Part shown: positions 1-10,520 of the stretch, one piece after another
Numbering within the stretch: position 1 is the stretch's first letter
How the letters are laid out: every line of letters starts with the position of its first letter
Assembly (NCBI GenBank): GCA_943736015.1
Contig: OX031065.1
Span: 50,322,992-50,386,991 of the forward strand
Direction of reading: 5' to 3'
DNA from: Tridacna crocea
Lineage: Eukaryota > Mollusca > Bivalvia > Cardiida > Cardiidae
DNA: 64,000 nucleotides
Position numbers and translations under genes: made by a program
The notes under the pieces: generated by a model
Told to the model about the DNA's origin: nothing
Seen by the model: the letters and a program-made list of their open reading frames with translations, nothing else
The model's database searches: none

Positions 1-206
1 GATATTAATCTTGTCTGCCACGACTGTGCTGCAAAAATCACTAAATCATGAATTTAATGCAAGCGTAAATCCTCTAATACTTATCCATCAAAATTAGTGA
101 AATCATCTTTAGAGCCAATAGTGAAAAATGACGCTTTCAAGCCGATACTCAAATCCCAAATTGTGCGATTTCAAAAGTTTTTTTTTAGGGAAAAGATACC
201 TCCTCA

Positions 207-274
207 TCGGACAGTATAGATCCAAGATCAGACTGCACATTCTGTGCAGTCTGATCTTGATCTACACTGTCCGC
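207..274. mobile_element. GATC-hairpin palindrome, copy 1
   Basis: Family description: a ~68-bp near-perfect palindrome, CGGACAGTGTAGATC(C)AAGATCAGACTGCAC then GTTCTGTGCAGTCTGATC and GATCTACACTGTCCG. The outer flanks are T-runs and AAATATCTCCT-like words, so the mobile unit may be larger. This copy carries CGGACAGTATAGATCC and a matching right arm. Confidence 0.75.
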
Positions 275-449
275 AAAAGGTCCCTAAGTAGCGCCTAGAA
301 GCCAAAGGGTGCTTAACATTATTCCGTTTATTAAGCGGCGGCCATTGCATCTATCCATTCTTTCTCGAGAGATTTCTAGTAGGCTACATTGCAGAATTAT
401 TTTTCTAAAGCACTTGATGCATTTATTCATATCATCATCTAAACAATGA

Positions 450-638
450 CCGGTATAATGCAGAGAAATGACACTCTCCTACAAAATGACCCATGGGGCA
501 TTTCTCTACGTACAGTAATGACCCTGGTTTTTTTTTTTTTCTCTACGTAAAATAAAGACCCCGGTCATTTCTCTAAGTAAAGAAAAGACCCATGGGTCAT
601 TTTATAGGGGAGAGTCATTTCTCTGCATTATATCGGCC
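450..638. mobile_element. Multi-palindromic MITE (GAAATGACCC family), copy 1
   Basis: Inverted ends CCGGTATAATGCAGAG and CTCTGCATTATATCGG enclose repeated inverted GAAATGACCC / GGGTCATTTCTC words joined by CTACGTA. No coding capacity. Confidence 0.7.
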
Positions 639-651
639 GTGGAAGAGGAAT

Positions 652-1205
652 CATCTTCGCGAGCCAAGGTTACGATCACTACGTGGATCTTACCTTGGCC
701 TGGCGGATCGAGCCCGATTTCGAGATTTCCGCGATACGCCCCTATTGGATGCTGCTTATTATCGCCCTTTACATCATATTTGTTATAGCCAATGAAATAT
801 CGTTTAACAAACTTCCGAATACAATAATTCAACATGAAGCAATGACCACAAACGTACTTCGGCATTCAATGGTCAGGTGCTGGGATACAGCCTAAAACCT
901 CTGATAATTGATTGGTCACACTGAAACTTTCTGTAAATATTATTCGTCTGTGTCTTTTTCGGTGATAAATCATTACAGATCCTGCACACATTGACGGAGG
1001 TATTCATGTTTACCTTCTATTTCTATCCAAGGTCGCGACCTTGCTCCATTTTTATCAAAGATGAAATGCTACGAGCGATTTGATTTCGTACAGTTAGAGC
1101 TAACTGCAACCAATAAAAATGCGTATCGGGGGAACGTCGAAATCAAGCTCGATCCGCCAAGGGTAGAGTAGCGTAGTGGATCGTCACCCTTGGCTTACGA
1201 AGACG
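652..1205 (-). mobile_element. CTTCGCGAGCCAAGG TIR element, copy 1
   Basis: Both ends carry CATCTTCGC(G)AGCCAAGG or its decayed complement (CCTTGGCTTACGAAGACG). Inner matches to the copies at 7605 and 36427 include CCTTGGCGGATCGAGC, GGTCGCGACCTT and AATGAAATATCGTTTAACAA. It lies between two pieces of the GAAATGACCC MITE (450-638 and 1212-1272), so it may have inserted into one. Confidence 0.65.
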
Positions 1206-1211
1206 CTAAGT

Positions 1212-1272
1212 GGAGAAATGACCCTTGGGTCATTTTATAGGGGAGGTTCATTTCTCTGCATTACACCGGCCG
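1212..1272. mobile_element. Half copy of the GAAATGACCC MITE
   Basis: GGAGAAATGACCCTTGGGTC to TTTCTCTGCATTACACCGG is the right part of the family unit, ending with the family terminus. Confidence 0.65.
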
Positions 1273-1275
1273 TGG

Positions 1276-1625
1276 GAGAGGAATGAACCGTGTCATAATT
1301 ATAATTATCAATCCTCGGAAAGAAAATTAACATAAAATTTCACATTCACATAAATAAGATTTCAAAATTCTTCACGAGTTAAAACGTTTTACAGATTTTC
1401 CTTCTCACCTGTTATTGAACAGTTAAATCTAAATGTTTTTCCTATCTAAAACAACCTGAAAATTTGAGACCGAAACAATTTGAGCACGAACTCAAACTTT
1501 ATAACATAACACTGCTAAAAGTTACACAACACAGCCTAGAATAGCACGGGACAATGCTTAGAACTTCCAACCTCTCGGAAACAAAGAGTTTTACTACGTA
1601 AGGAATTTGCGTTGAATAAATGTTA
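1276..1625. other. Nothing recognised
   Basis: AT-rich sequence without a coding frame of note or a repeat that I can match elsewhere in the window. Confidence 0.4.
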
Positions 1626-1631
1626 TTCAGT

Positions 1632-1972
1632 GACTAACAGGAACATTAACGCTTAGCTTGTTACGCGCGACTCAAGAGCATTTAGGGAGAGCGAAGATCA
1701 AGATCAGACTACACAGAACGTGCAGTCTGATCTTGGATCTACGCTGTCCGATCAGGAGATATTAAGCTCCCCCCCCCTCCAAAAAACAATAAGTGATTAA
1801 CAGGAACATTAACACGCTGAAGTTGCGAAGTACAACTCAAGAGCCTTTAGCGGAGAGTGTAGATCAAGATCAGACTGCACAGAATGTGCAGTCTGATCTT
1901 GAATCTACGCTGTCGGTTCGGGAGAAATCCCCCTCCTCCCCCCACAAAAAAATAGAAAAAAAAAAATCATTG
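1632..1972 (+). repeat. Two tandem ~160-bp units, each ending in a GATC-hairpin
   Basis: AACAGGAACATTAAC begins units at about 1637 and 1799. Both continue through ACTCAAGAGC(A/C)TTTAG into a GATC-hairpin (1687-1751 and 1850-1917) and a CCCCC-rich tail. So the mobile unit carries at least ~60 bp of flank on the left of the hairpin. Confidence 0.7.
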
Positions 1973-2154
1973 AAATGACAAAATTTAGATTTTTACAATC
2001 TGTTTTATGTTTATTTAACTTACTAAGGAGGATAAAGGGTAAATAATGTGACAGAGTGATGGTTTACCCCTTATCTCCAGGAAGATATTTTTTTTCACAT
2101 GATAGCCTTGAAAGACATGTGAAACATAGCCTCATTGCGCTTAACAATTCAAAT

Positions 2155-2230
2155 CAAAGATCAGATGGAGCTGAGAGTGCAGTCCGATCTATTATCTATT
2201 TTTTTCAGATATCTTGGATTTCTCATGTGA
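2155..2230. mobile_element. Degenerate GATC-hairpin half
   Basis: AAGATCAGATGGAGCTGAG then AGTGCAGTCCGATC keeps the core with about one substitution in five. The right arm is not complete. Confidence 0.4.
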
Positions 2231-2554
2231 AAAGAACTGTTAAATCGCATTGTTTCGGCCAGTACCCCATTGATTAGAGATGTTCGTTAAGAATTTTACG
2301 AGTTAATAAATTTTGATCTAAACAGTCGACACTAAGGGTAAAACTCCCACAAAACAACATTAACACATAAATATACTGGTTCTATTTAGAAATATTAATT
2401 TTCCTTTGACATTCATTCACTTGGGAAAGAAAATTAATATCTTCAGAGGTCACCAAAGGTCACCTATTGTTCACGGCTGATCCTTCACTTTTTCTCACTG
2501 TCTATAGTTTTGAGTCTAAACACGAAGCATTTAATAACGGACAAAGAAAAGAGA

Positions 2555-2718
2555 CATCAATAAACCGACCGACCGACAAGCCGACCGACCAGATCCATCT
2601 ATCCATCCATCCATCCATCCATCCAGCAATCCATCCATCTATCCATCCGTCCGTCCGTACATCCATCCATCCACCCATCCATCTGTCTGCCCGTCAATCA
2701 ATCAATCAATCAATCATA
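2555..2718 (+). repeat. (CATC)n-rich simple repeat
   Basis: CCGA, then CATC/CCAT, CCGT and AATC tetranucleotide runs follow one another. The 85-aa frame through it (IHPSIHP...) is low-complexity and not a gene. Confidence 0.9.
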
Positions 2719-3057
2719 AATTAATCACTGTATCGATTGGTCGGTCCAAATTATGCAAAAGTACCTTAAAACGGACAGACGCATTAGCCGCAGAGTAGAA
2801 TGAGGTGATGTCAAAGCGTTGCTTAACACAAAACAAACAAGCAAATAAAGTTATTTTATAGAAAAGGTCTGAAAGAGTAGTAAAGTTCGTCGCGGAAGGA
2901 TAGATTGAGCAAAGTATGGCTTTACGGCGTACAGAGGACAAAATCTTGGACTCATCAAAACTCAAAAAAAAAAACCCAGATTTGCAGATGACATCCTTCG
3001 AAAAAAGAAACCTAGCTAAATTAAGAATAATTGGAACAGCACGCTTATGAAAAAAAA

Positions 3058-3401
3058 AAAAAGTGGGAACAAGAGAAAATGCTGGCTACCAGTATTTTCT
3101 CATTTTTCCACAATGTTTTTAACCCTTTGCCAAACAATCCCTGATTTTTACGGGTCTGGAATAGTATCCTTTTGAAAACATTGTGGGAAAAGGAGAAAAT
3201 GCTGGTAACCAGCATTTTCTCCTTTTCCCACAATGTTTTCTACCAAATCATAGACAGAAATAATCTTTTCAGCAAGAGTTGAATTGTCGTCTGCAAATGC
3301 TTTCAATTTGGTCTAGTCCCAAAGTTTGTTGTTTGGTAAAAGGTTAAAGGCATTCTTCCTAAGAGACGTTCATACACTTGGTTTTTGGGTAAAGGGTTTA
3401 A
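3058..3401 (-). mobile_element. Older TTAA-MITE split by a younger copy
   Basis: A decayed hairpin (GTGGGAACAAGAGAAAATGC to TTTTTCCACAATG) at 3058-3116 is followed, after the inserted copy at 3119-3347, by the missing short arm (AGGCATTCTTCCTAAGAGACG ... GGTAAAGGGTTTAA). Joining the two sides across one TTAA restores the family order, in reverse orientation. Confidence 0.7.
3119..3347 (+). mobile_element. TTAA-MITE (hairpin-core family), complete copy
   Basis: Reference description of the family: it begins TTAACCCTTTACCAAAC, has a ~65-bp short arm (GACCCTGAGAAAGAAGCCTT), and a perfect central hairpin made of GTGGGAAAAGGAGAAAATG, CTGGTAACCAG and the reverse complement. A ~120-bp long arm with TTTTGTCGTCTGCAAATGC follows, ending TTTGGTAAAGGGTTAA. 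TTAA at both ends and CCCTTT termini are typical of piggyBac-type elements; there is no coding capacity. Plus orientation here means short arm first. This copy, with the TCATAGACAGAAAT variant long arm, sits inside an older copy. Confidence 0.9.
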
Positions 3402-3514
3402 CAAGCAGAACTTTGCACAATTATTACATAATAAGATAATCGGATTTGTAATTACAGGGTTATAAGACCATGAAGACACTGAGGAAAAAAGGAGCAACTG
3501 CTTGTTATCAGCGT

Positions 3515-3592
3515 ATCGTGGGTTTACTTCAAAAACCTCGTAACTACAGCTTGTAACAAGCTGTAGTTACGAGATTTTCGAAGTAATCCGAC
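3515..3592. mobile_element. Hairpin element AACCTCGTAACTACAGCTTG, copy 1
   Basis: AACCTCGTAACTACAGCTTG and its complement face each other, flanked by GGGTTTACTTC and GATATC. Another copy is at 39448-39531. Confidence 0.7.
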
Positions 3593-3604
3593 GATATCTT
3601 CCTT

Positions 3605-4335
3605 TTTTTGTGGTGTTTGTGGTGTTTGTCGAAGACACTACCACTATGAGTTCAATATTGAATTTTAAAGACTATGTATCTTGTTTTGTGCACGGTCGAG
3701 GGAAATAAATCCAATTAAACTCAGTCTTTCTCAGGCAAATGAGTTTTTCGGTAGCACTCAGATATGTAATTGGAAATTAAATGTTACAATACATTGAATA
3801 AGGCCCTCGACCGTGAAAATACTGTTCTTTTTGTTGAAAATAGCTTCACTTGCTCACAGCCTGATACAAAATTTTTCTACCGATCATTTGGTCCTGGGCT
3901 TTTTCGTTTCAAAATCACATTGTCCAGTGGCTTGTTCATCCTATGCTTGGGCGCTTCTACATCTGATTGCGCATGAATATTTATAGATCGAAATAATTTA
4001 TTGTAATGTTAGAGATTAAATGTTAACAGCTATGATATTTCAAAATCATAGTTTTCACGGACAAACTTAATTTTATTCGATATATTCACATGATTTTTTT
4101 CTCTCTGTCACGCATCCTATTGTAAAGGGAGGTTACTCCTGACTCCTAATGATCCAAGGAAAACCACCAATACTCAAATAATCCAAACTTTGTCATGAAT
4201 ACTCTCCCTTCAACCGAAAGGTATTCATATGCTTATAAGGTTGACTTTTAAACTGATATTTGAATAATATGTCTCTCAAGTTATTAATTCTACACATTGG
4301 GTTCCTTGACAAATACCACTTCAGCGTTCTCAACG
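3605..4335 (+). repeat. ~730-bp dispersed repeat, copy 1
   Basis: From GTTTGTCGAAGACACTACC to CTTCAGCGTTCTCAACGC the order of conserved words (GAGTTTTTCGGTAG, AGATATGTAATTGGAA, TTGGTCCTGGGCTTTTTCGT, TACTCTCCCTTCAAC) matches 39998-40757. The 68-aa frame at 3770 is not conserved as a protein between the copies. Nature of the repeat unknown. Confidence 0.65.
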
Positions 4336-4596
4336 CTTTGATTCCACTATTTTTATCAAAAGCATTCTAACTTAGAGTCTTAAAAGAGCATTGGTTGTGT
4401 GGTAAAGATTTCAAAAGGAAAAAAATATTGAATAAAACTTTCCATATAAATCAAACTTCAAACAGATTTTTACATCAACCCTTATCATGCCCTTATCCTA
4501 AATAACTGAAAAGGAACTTTTTAAACCGATAATAATAAATTCAAAATGTTATTATTACAAATTTTTTTCGTGTGTGCGGGGACGGATTTGTCCTTA

Positions 4597-4664
4597 TCGG
4601 ACGGTGCAGATCTAAGATCAGACTGCACGTTCTGTGCAGTCTGATCTTGATCTACATTGTCCGC
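4597..4664. mobile_element. GATC-hairpin palindrome, copy
   Basis: CGGACGGTGCAGATC to GATCTACATTGTCCG with the GCACGTTCTGTGC loop. Arms differ at two or three places. Confidence 0.75.
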
Positions 4665-4799
4665 AGAAGGACAATGAGGCACGCTTAGCAGCTCAAACGT
4701 TGAACAGCCAGGGACTGAAAAGGTTAATGACTTTGTTCCTGTTTAGAAATCAAACGGGACATATAAATGAAATGACCCATGATCTTTGAAAAAAGAAGT

Positions 4800-5030
4800 G
4801 GGGGGAGGCCGGCTTATGAATCTAAATAATAAAATATCGACCCAGGTCAGCTTATGCATTGTGTGCAGGCTGACCTGGATCATAAGATATTGGTATTAGT
4901 GAATTTTCGGCTTGTCAATGGACCAGTTTACCCCGGAATTCATCTACTTGTTAGATAAGATCCGTAATTATTTGCTTATCATAAGGCATCACGGTGATGC
5001 ATTAAACCCGCTTTTGTTAGAGGGTGGTTC
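4800..5030. mobile_element. CAGCCTGCGCAG-type TIR MITE, copy 1
   Basis: The core CGACCCAGGTCAGC ... CAGGCTGACCTGGATC is palindromic. The right part shares CATCACGGTGATGCATTAAA and CCGCTTTTGTTAGAG with the copy at 63152-63409. The left end is decayed. Confidence 0.55.
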
Positions 5031-5153
5031 AAATATTATGACTATTTCAAAGTTAAAAAGGAATTTAATTCTTGAATGCGACCCAATCGAAAACGTGTTA
5101 GGTTTCAAACCATGCAGTCTTGAATAAGGATTTCTTGGCTATTCTACCAACAA

Positions 5154-5154
5154 T

Positions 5155-5185
<31 letters not shown>

Positions 5186-5348
5186 GTAGGTAGGTAGGTA
5201 GGTAGGTAGGTAGGTAGATAGATAGATAGATAGGTAGGTAGGTAGGTAGGTAGGTAGGTAGATAGATAGATAGATAGATTGATAGATAGATAGATAGTAG
5301 ATAGATAGATATACAGATATACAGGTAGGTAGGTAGGTAGGTAGGTAC

Positions 5349-5392
<44 letters not shown>
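5154..5392. repeat. Alternating GATA / GGTA microsatellite
   Basis: Blocks of TAGA and TAGG tetranucleotides alternate at least three times over ~240 bp. The three overlapping minus-strand frames (YLSIYL / YLPTYL) are low complexity and not genes. Confidence 0.95.
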
Positions 5393-5449
5393 AAAGACAC
5401 ACAATTTCCTCTTTTCCACACAATCTCAAGTTAAAAGAACCACACGAAA

Positions 5450-5617
5450 GTTTCCGTAGAAAACAATGTGGGAAATGGAGAAAATGCTGGTAACCAGCAT
5501 TTTCTCCTTTTCCCACAAAGTTTTGTTTCCGGCATCCGAAGACAAATTTCATATCTTGATAGCATTTACATAGTTGTCTGCAAAGGCTTGGATAGGTCTG
5601 AAACTCTGTGGTCCGAT
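5450..5617 (+). mobile_element. TTAA-MITE, degenerate copy
   Basis: The hairpin is intact but for one base (GGGAAATGGAG), with GTTGTCTGCAAAGGCTTGG in place of the usual long-arm block. Termini not found. Confidence 0.65.
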
Positions 5618-5636
5618 ATAGGAGTAAATATATTTT

Positions 5637-5692
5637 CAGATGGACTGTACAGAACGTGCAGTCTGATCTTGGGTCTACACTGTCCAGAAAGA
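5637..5692. mobile_element. GATC-hairpin, right half
   Basis: GTACAGAACGTGCAGTCTG then GGGTCTACACTGTCC is the right arm; the left arm is reduced to GATGGACTGT. Confidence 0.55.
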
Positions 5693-5819
5693 AGACATTT
5701 CTCTCACAGAAATAACTTAGGTTTTCATATGGAAAAAAAAAAGATATTTTTACGATTGGCTTAAGAGTTTTATATCGCTCTTGTAGTGGGTTAAAGGGTC
5801 GCGATATATCATTTTCTAC

Positions 5820-6169
5820 TTAACCCTTTACTGAATGATCCAGTGTTTCTTGAAGAGGGCGTTTTTGAAAACCATCGTGGAAAAAGGAGAAAATGTTTAT
5901 AACAAGCATTTTCTCCGTCTTTTGTACTGTTTCCCGTCCTTTTACCCTTTTTCACACAAAGCCGACTTTTGACTACCTTGAGAAACAGGACTTTTGAAAA
6001 CATTATGAGAAAAAGAGAAAATGCTAGTAACCAGCGTTTTCTCCTTTTCCCACAATGTTTTCTACCTTTTTTTCTATATCTTTCACAATTTTGACAATGT
6101 TAAATTTTGCGTCTACACATGCTTTAGATTTGGACGGATCTAAGATTTTGTCGTGTGGTAAAAGGTTAA
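5820..6169 (+). mobile_element. Two TTAA-MITE copies fused or nested
   Basis: TTAACCCTTTACTGAATGA opens a copy whose hairpin (5877-5925) is followed not by the long arm but by a second short arm (GACTACCTTGAGAAACAGG) and a second hairpin (6006-6060). One long arm then ends GGTAAAAGGTTAA. This could be nesting or recombination between neighbours. Confidence 0.7.
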
Positions 6170-6198
6170 AGATGAACCTATCTCTCAAAATACAAGCT

Positions 6199-6429
6199 TT
6201 AACCCATTACCATGCAATCCCTACTTTTGACGACCCTCAGAAAGAAGCCTTTAGAAAACATTGTGGGAAAAGGAGAAAATGCTGGTAACCAGCATTTTCT
6301 CCTTTTCCCACAATGTTTTCTACCCTTCACAAAACAAATTTCAAAATTTCAGTCACTTTTATATTTTGTCGTCTGCAAATGCTTTCGATTTGAACAAGCC
6401 TAAAATATTGTCGTTTGGTAATGAATTAA
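6199..6429 (+). mobile_element. TTAA-MITE, complete copy
   Basis: TTAACCCATTACCATGCAATC to TTTGGTAATGAATTAA with a perfect core hairpin. The ...ACCCATTACC terminus marks a subgroup shared with 13931, 51179 and 58668. Confidence 0.9.
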
Positions 6430-6639
6430 GAAATGAGTTTACAGATAGATATTTCATCATGATGAAATGGAGGTCACAAGGTAATTGTTGACAAATTTTG
6501 CCGTGGGAAAATTATTCGTAAACATGAACACATTGTGTACGCGCCATGTTATTACAAAATTGCTAAAATGCTTCTACTTGATGCATTATACTCATCAAGT
6601 CATGTATAATTATGAGTCAGCAAAATTCTTTTCGTCACA

Positions 6640-6745
6640 TACTGAATCATGGGGTAAATGGTCTTTTGACAAGCAGAAACTTTCCACCCTGATCAGTCTG
6701 CACGGATTGCGTAGGCTCATCTGAGTTGATAATGTTTGCAGATCC
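6640..6745. mobile_element. Fragment of the CAGCCTGCGCAG-type MITE
   Basis: GACAAGCAGAAACTTTCC then GATCAGTCTGCACGGATTGC and TAGGCTCATCTGA resemble the family core near 55590-55660. Ends not found. Confidence 0.4.
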
Positions 6746-7079
6746 ATATAGCCATTTTGTCACACAAAACATGGTCCACGTGGTTGAGCATCGATACCAA
6801 TGTTGACTTTATTTCGTGTGTGCTTGGTACCGATCTCAACCTTATTTCAGTCAAATTGCGGTGGCTAGTGCACCTTACCATTCTTTCCTTTAGCTTTTTT
6901 TTTACCAGTTATTCAGACATCGCTCCAAATCATATGTAGTCATAAATGTATTGTTTTTTTATTTTATTTTATATATTCTGAAAGTATCATTTTCATTTCC
7001 TAGTGCATTTACATGTTAATCGCCATACGAAAGTTTATTGACATATACATGTATGTGTGTGTTTGGGGAATATCTATTA

Positions 7080-7136
7080 CAAATTGATTGATTGATTGAT
7101 TGATTGATCAATTGATTGATTGATTGATTGATTGTA
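7080..7136. repeat. (GATT)n microsatellite
   Basis: About 13 GATT/GATC tetranucleotides in a row. Confidence 0.9.
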
Positions 7137-7604
7137 CGGTTTGTAACGCCGATTTTCAATATTATTTCAGTTATATCACGTCGGCCGGTGCACCTATCAA
7201 TACTTTCTTTGATTTTTCTTACAGGTACTTCGCAGTTCGCACAAATTTATTTCCAAGCAACTGGCTCCTTTCCCAATTAACAAACATCGAAGTTAATCTA
7301 AAAAATGAGTGAGCATTTCGCGCTATTCGTTGAGCATGCAGAACTGCTTCTACATTATGTCATTTTCTAATATATTTTTTTCAAGTGAATTCTTTCGAAC
7401 CGTGAAATATTTCTTCGAAGAACGTAATTGTTTAATTGATAAACGTGATAATATGTTTGGATTGATGGGTAAATCTGTGTTAATCCATCAACCAAACGAA
7501 CGACAAATGACTTGTCTCAAACAAAACTTCAAACATTTAAATCTTAATTTGACCTCTTTTCGCTCAACAGCCTTCAGGGATTGTAAACGGTTTATGTATA
7601 CACC
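7137..7604. other. Nothing firm recognised
   Basis: AT-rich; a 105-aa frame on the plus strand (7309-7626) runs into the neighbouring TIR element and shows no known domain. Confidence 0.4.
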
Positions 7605-8015
7605 CATCTTCGCATGCCAAGGCTGACGATTCACTACGCTACTCTACCCTTGGCGGATCGAGCTTGACTTTTACATTCCTCCGATACGCTTTTTCATTGG
7701 ATGAAGCCAGCTCTAACTGCAACGAATGAAATCACTCGTAGCATTTCATCTTTGATAAAAATAGAATAAGGTTGCGACCTTTCGAATAGAAGATAAACAT
7801 GGAAACCCACGTGTATGTCTGCTTATCGCTTCATGTTGAATAATTGTATTTGTAAGCGGTTTGTAAAACGATATTTCATTGGCTTTCAGAAATATATTGT
7901 AAAGGGGGTTAATAACCAGCATCCAATAGAGGGCGCATCAAAGGAATCTCGAAATCGGGCTCAATCAGCCAAGGTAAGATCCGCGTAGTGATCGTAACCT
8001 TGGCTCGCGAAGATG
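7605..8015 (+). mobile_element. CTTCGCGAGCCAAGG TIR element, copy 2 (complete)
   Basis: Starts CATCTTCGCATGCCAAGGC and ends CCTTGGCTCGCGAAGATG, an inverted pair. The interior (TTGGCGGATCGAGCTTGA, GCGACCTTTCGAATAGAAG, AATAACCAGCATCCAATAGA) matches 36427-36838 nearly base for base. About 410 bp, non-coding, so a MITE. No target duplication is evident. Confidence 0.75.
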
Positions 8016-8037
8016 GTATTCATCAACAATTCTAGAA

Positions 8038-8190
8038 ATTATTCTTAGTCTTATTCTCCAAGGTTTTCTAAATTGGAAAGTAACACAACTTCTGATTGGC
8101 TAAAGCGAACGGTTTAGCCAATCAGAAGTTGTGATACTTACAAATGTAGAAAATTCTGGAGAATAAGTCAAAGAACGTTCTTAAGAATGG
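8038..8190. mobile_element. Palindromic MITE with ACTTCTGATTGGCTAAA core, copy 1
   Basis: TTATTCTCCAAGGTTTTCTA and GTAGAAAATTCTGGAGAATAA face each other around CAACTTCTGATTGGCTAA and its complement. A diverged copy is at 49690-49855. Confidence 0.7.
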
Positions 8191-8340
8191 TTGGTGAAAT
8201 ACAGGCCCTGATTCTGTTCGTGGTCGTTTCCTCCCATGCTCAGGTCATTTACTAGATGCAGCTTAAGTCAATGATCTTTTAAAACATTGTGAAAAATGAA
8301 CATCTTGATGCACTCCCTTCTACATTGATCACCGCTGTGG

Positions 8341-8543
8341 TTTTTACGACCCTGAGATAGAAGCCTTTTGAAAACATTGTGGGAAAAGGAGAAAATGCTG
8401 GTAGCCAGCATTTTCTCCTTTTCTAACAATGTTTTCTATCCATCTGGAAACAAATTTCTGTTTTTGAGTTACGTTTATTTTGTCGTCTGCAAGTGCTTCC
8501 AATTTGAACCTGTCCAAAATTTTGTCGTTTGGTAAAGAGTTAG
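8341..8543 (+). mobile_element. TTAA-MITE lacking its left terminus
   Basis: It begins at TTTTTACGACCCTGAGATAG without CCCTTTACC. The hairpin has GGTAGCCAGC at the loop, and the right arm ends GGTAAAGAGTTAG with the TTAA lost. Confidence 0.75.
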
Positions 8544-9176
8544 GCGGGGATACTGTGTCAATGGTATAAAACAAAAGTCAAATAATGTTTTATAATAACA
8601 CTGAATAGATCTAATATAGACCAAACTACCCACACACACATCAGCACTGGTCGATGCTTTTTGCTTTTCAAAAATTCCAGCGTGTCTAAGGACCAGTCAG
8701 CCTTACAAATATGTCCGTCGTTACAGAAAATGAATTTCCCGCATTCAGCAGATTATGTGACTACTTGCCTCGTACGGTGCATTGCAGAGTTACAGTAAGT
8801 CGCCTATTGCCAGAGCATAGTTCGTTTATATACTACTCAAAATTTGCTAGGGATCACCCTATCAGATTTACCCTAGATCTATATGTGACACGTATCATGT
8901 TTAGTTTTGCAATATGTTATATTACCACACTGTCACTATGTTGTTTAAATACTACTCAAAATTTGCTAGGAATCAGCCTATCAGATTTACCTTAGATCAA
9001 AATGTGACGTGTATCATGTTTAGTTTTGCAATATCTTATATACTACTCAAAATTTGCTAGGGATCACACTAAAAGATTCACTCTAAATATATATATATGT
9101 GGCATATATCATGTATGATTTTACAATAAGTTACATTGCCACACTGAGCAATAATATGACTGGTGGAAATGGATCT

Positions 9177-9402
9177 TTAAGCCTTTACTTAACAATGCCG
9201 ACTGTTAAAGACACTGAGAAAGAAGCCTTTGGAAAACATTGTTGGAAAAGGAGAAAATGCTGTATACCAGCATTTTCTCCTTTTTCAACAATGTTTTCTA
9301 CCCTATTACAGACAGCATAGTGCACGTTGCATTTAGTTTTTGGTTAAGCAAATGCTTTCAACTTTGACAAATCTAGAGTTTTACAGTATAGTAAAGAGTT
9401 TA
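9177..9402 (+). mobile_element. TTAA-MITE in tandem unit 1
   Basis: TTAAGCCTTTACTTAACAATG then GACACTGAGAAAGAAGCC and a hairpin with GTTGGAAAAGG arms. The right end decays to GTAAAGAGTTTA. It shares GTTAAAGACACTGA with the next copy and no other, which supports duplication in place. Confidence 0.8.
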
Positions 9403-9515
9403 TGCAAAACTGTTGTAACTTGTAAACCCGTACAGAAATATGTAAGTGATCCCTATCAAAGTTTGAGTAGTATATTACCACACTGATCATTTAAATCACC
9501 AGAGGGAATAGATCT

Positions 9516-9745
9516 TTCACCCTTTACCAAACAAAGTCGAGTGTTAAAGACACTGAAAAAAAAAGTCTTTGAAAAACATTGTTGGAAAAGGAGAAAATGC
9601 TGGTTACCAGCATTTTCTCCTTTTCCCACAATGTTTTCTACCCTATGGCAGACAGCATATTGTAGGTTGTATATGGATTTTAGTCATCATTTAAATGCTT
9701 TCAACTTTGACAAATCTAGAATTTTCTTGTTTGGTAAAGAGTTAA
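9516..9745 (+). mobile_element. TTAA-MITE in tandem unit 2
   Basis: CACCCTTTACCAAACAAAG to TTTGGTAAAGAGTTAA, with the same GTTAAAGACACTGA short arm as the copy at 9177. Confidence 0.85.
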
Positions 9746-9829
9746 CGCAAAACTGTTATAACATACTGAAATATGTAAGTGATCCTTATTAAAATGTGAG
9801 TAGTATATTTGAATTATATTTTGGATCGT

Positions 9830-10450
9830 AATCGTTTTTAAAAGATTAATTGATATGCGAAGTTTTATACGCGTTCTGTTTTTAGTACAAATTACTAACC
9901 CTTGCCAATCGACAATCAATCATCATTTAACTATACCAGCGTTTTTTTGCTTTTATAAACAAACAAAATAAAAGTCATGCTTACATTACATAAAGATAAT
10001 CCGAGGCCATAAAATTCATGCTTACAAGGCACAAAGATAATCCAATTTCATTTTTAAATCCGGATATCTCACATTAGATTGAAAACAAACTGCTCTTGAA
10101 AATAAAATAAACACGACGGTAAATAGTTTGAAACATGTAAAATGTTTTTTGTAGACGTGTGTTTGAAAATTTACATATAAAAACTAAAATAAACCCCAAG
10201 GTTTAAATTTTGAATTCGCCTTTAAAATGCGAAATAAACAAAATAGATAATTCCTTTTTGAAGGTCAGAATGGCGGTTTACGCTGCTTTTTAGAATTTCA
10301 TTTATTTTCCTTATTCATAGTTTCTCTGCTTTTCAAAAGTACCAGGCCTCTGCTTTTGAGTACCTTGCCCAAGAGCATTCGCATGAAAAGAAGAAAATAT
10401 GTATGTATTGCAGGTGAAGAGTTGTTTTTTGTACCTGTATGTGAAAAGCT
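9830..10450. other. No gene recognised
   Basis: AT-rich; a short inexact repeat of TCATGCTTACA(T/A) and ACA(T/C)AAAGATAATCC occurs near 9980 and 10020. Nothing else seen. Confidence 0.4.
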
Positions 10451-10452
10451 GT

Positions 10453-10520
10453 CGGACAACGTAAGTACAAGATCAGACAGCACGTTCTGTGCAGTCTAAT
10501 CTTGTACTTACGCGGTCCGC
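10453..10520. mobile_element. GATC-hairpin palindrome, GTAAGTACAAG variant
   Basis: Both arms carry GTAAGTACAAG / CTTGTACTTAC instead of the usual GTAGATCCAAG, so the palindrome is kept by matching changes on the two sides. Confidence 0.75.

Larger units (their letters stand above)
8810..9800 (+). repeat. Decayed ~110-bp tandem repeat with two MITE-bearing units
   Basis: TACTACTCAAAATTTGCTAGG followed by a TCAGATTTACC- or AGATTCACT-type block and ATCATGTTTAGTTTTGCAATA recurs at about 8836, 8950 and 9044. Later, larger units carry CCACACTGA, GGATCTTT or GATCTTTC, a TTAA-MITE and a ...TGAGTAGTATATT tail (to 9470 and 9805). So the MITE was copied together with its flanks. Confidence 0.7.

Noticed and set aside
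5098..5552. Overlapping YLSIYL-type proteins on the minus strand
   Set aside because: Translations of a GATA/GGTA microsatellite.
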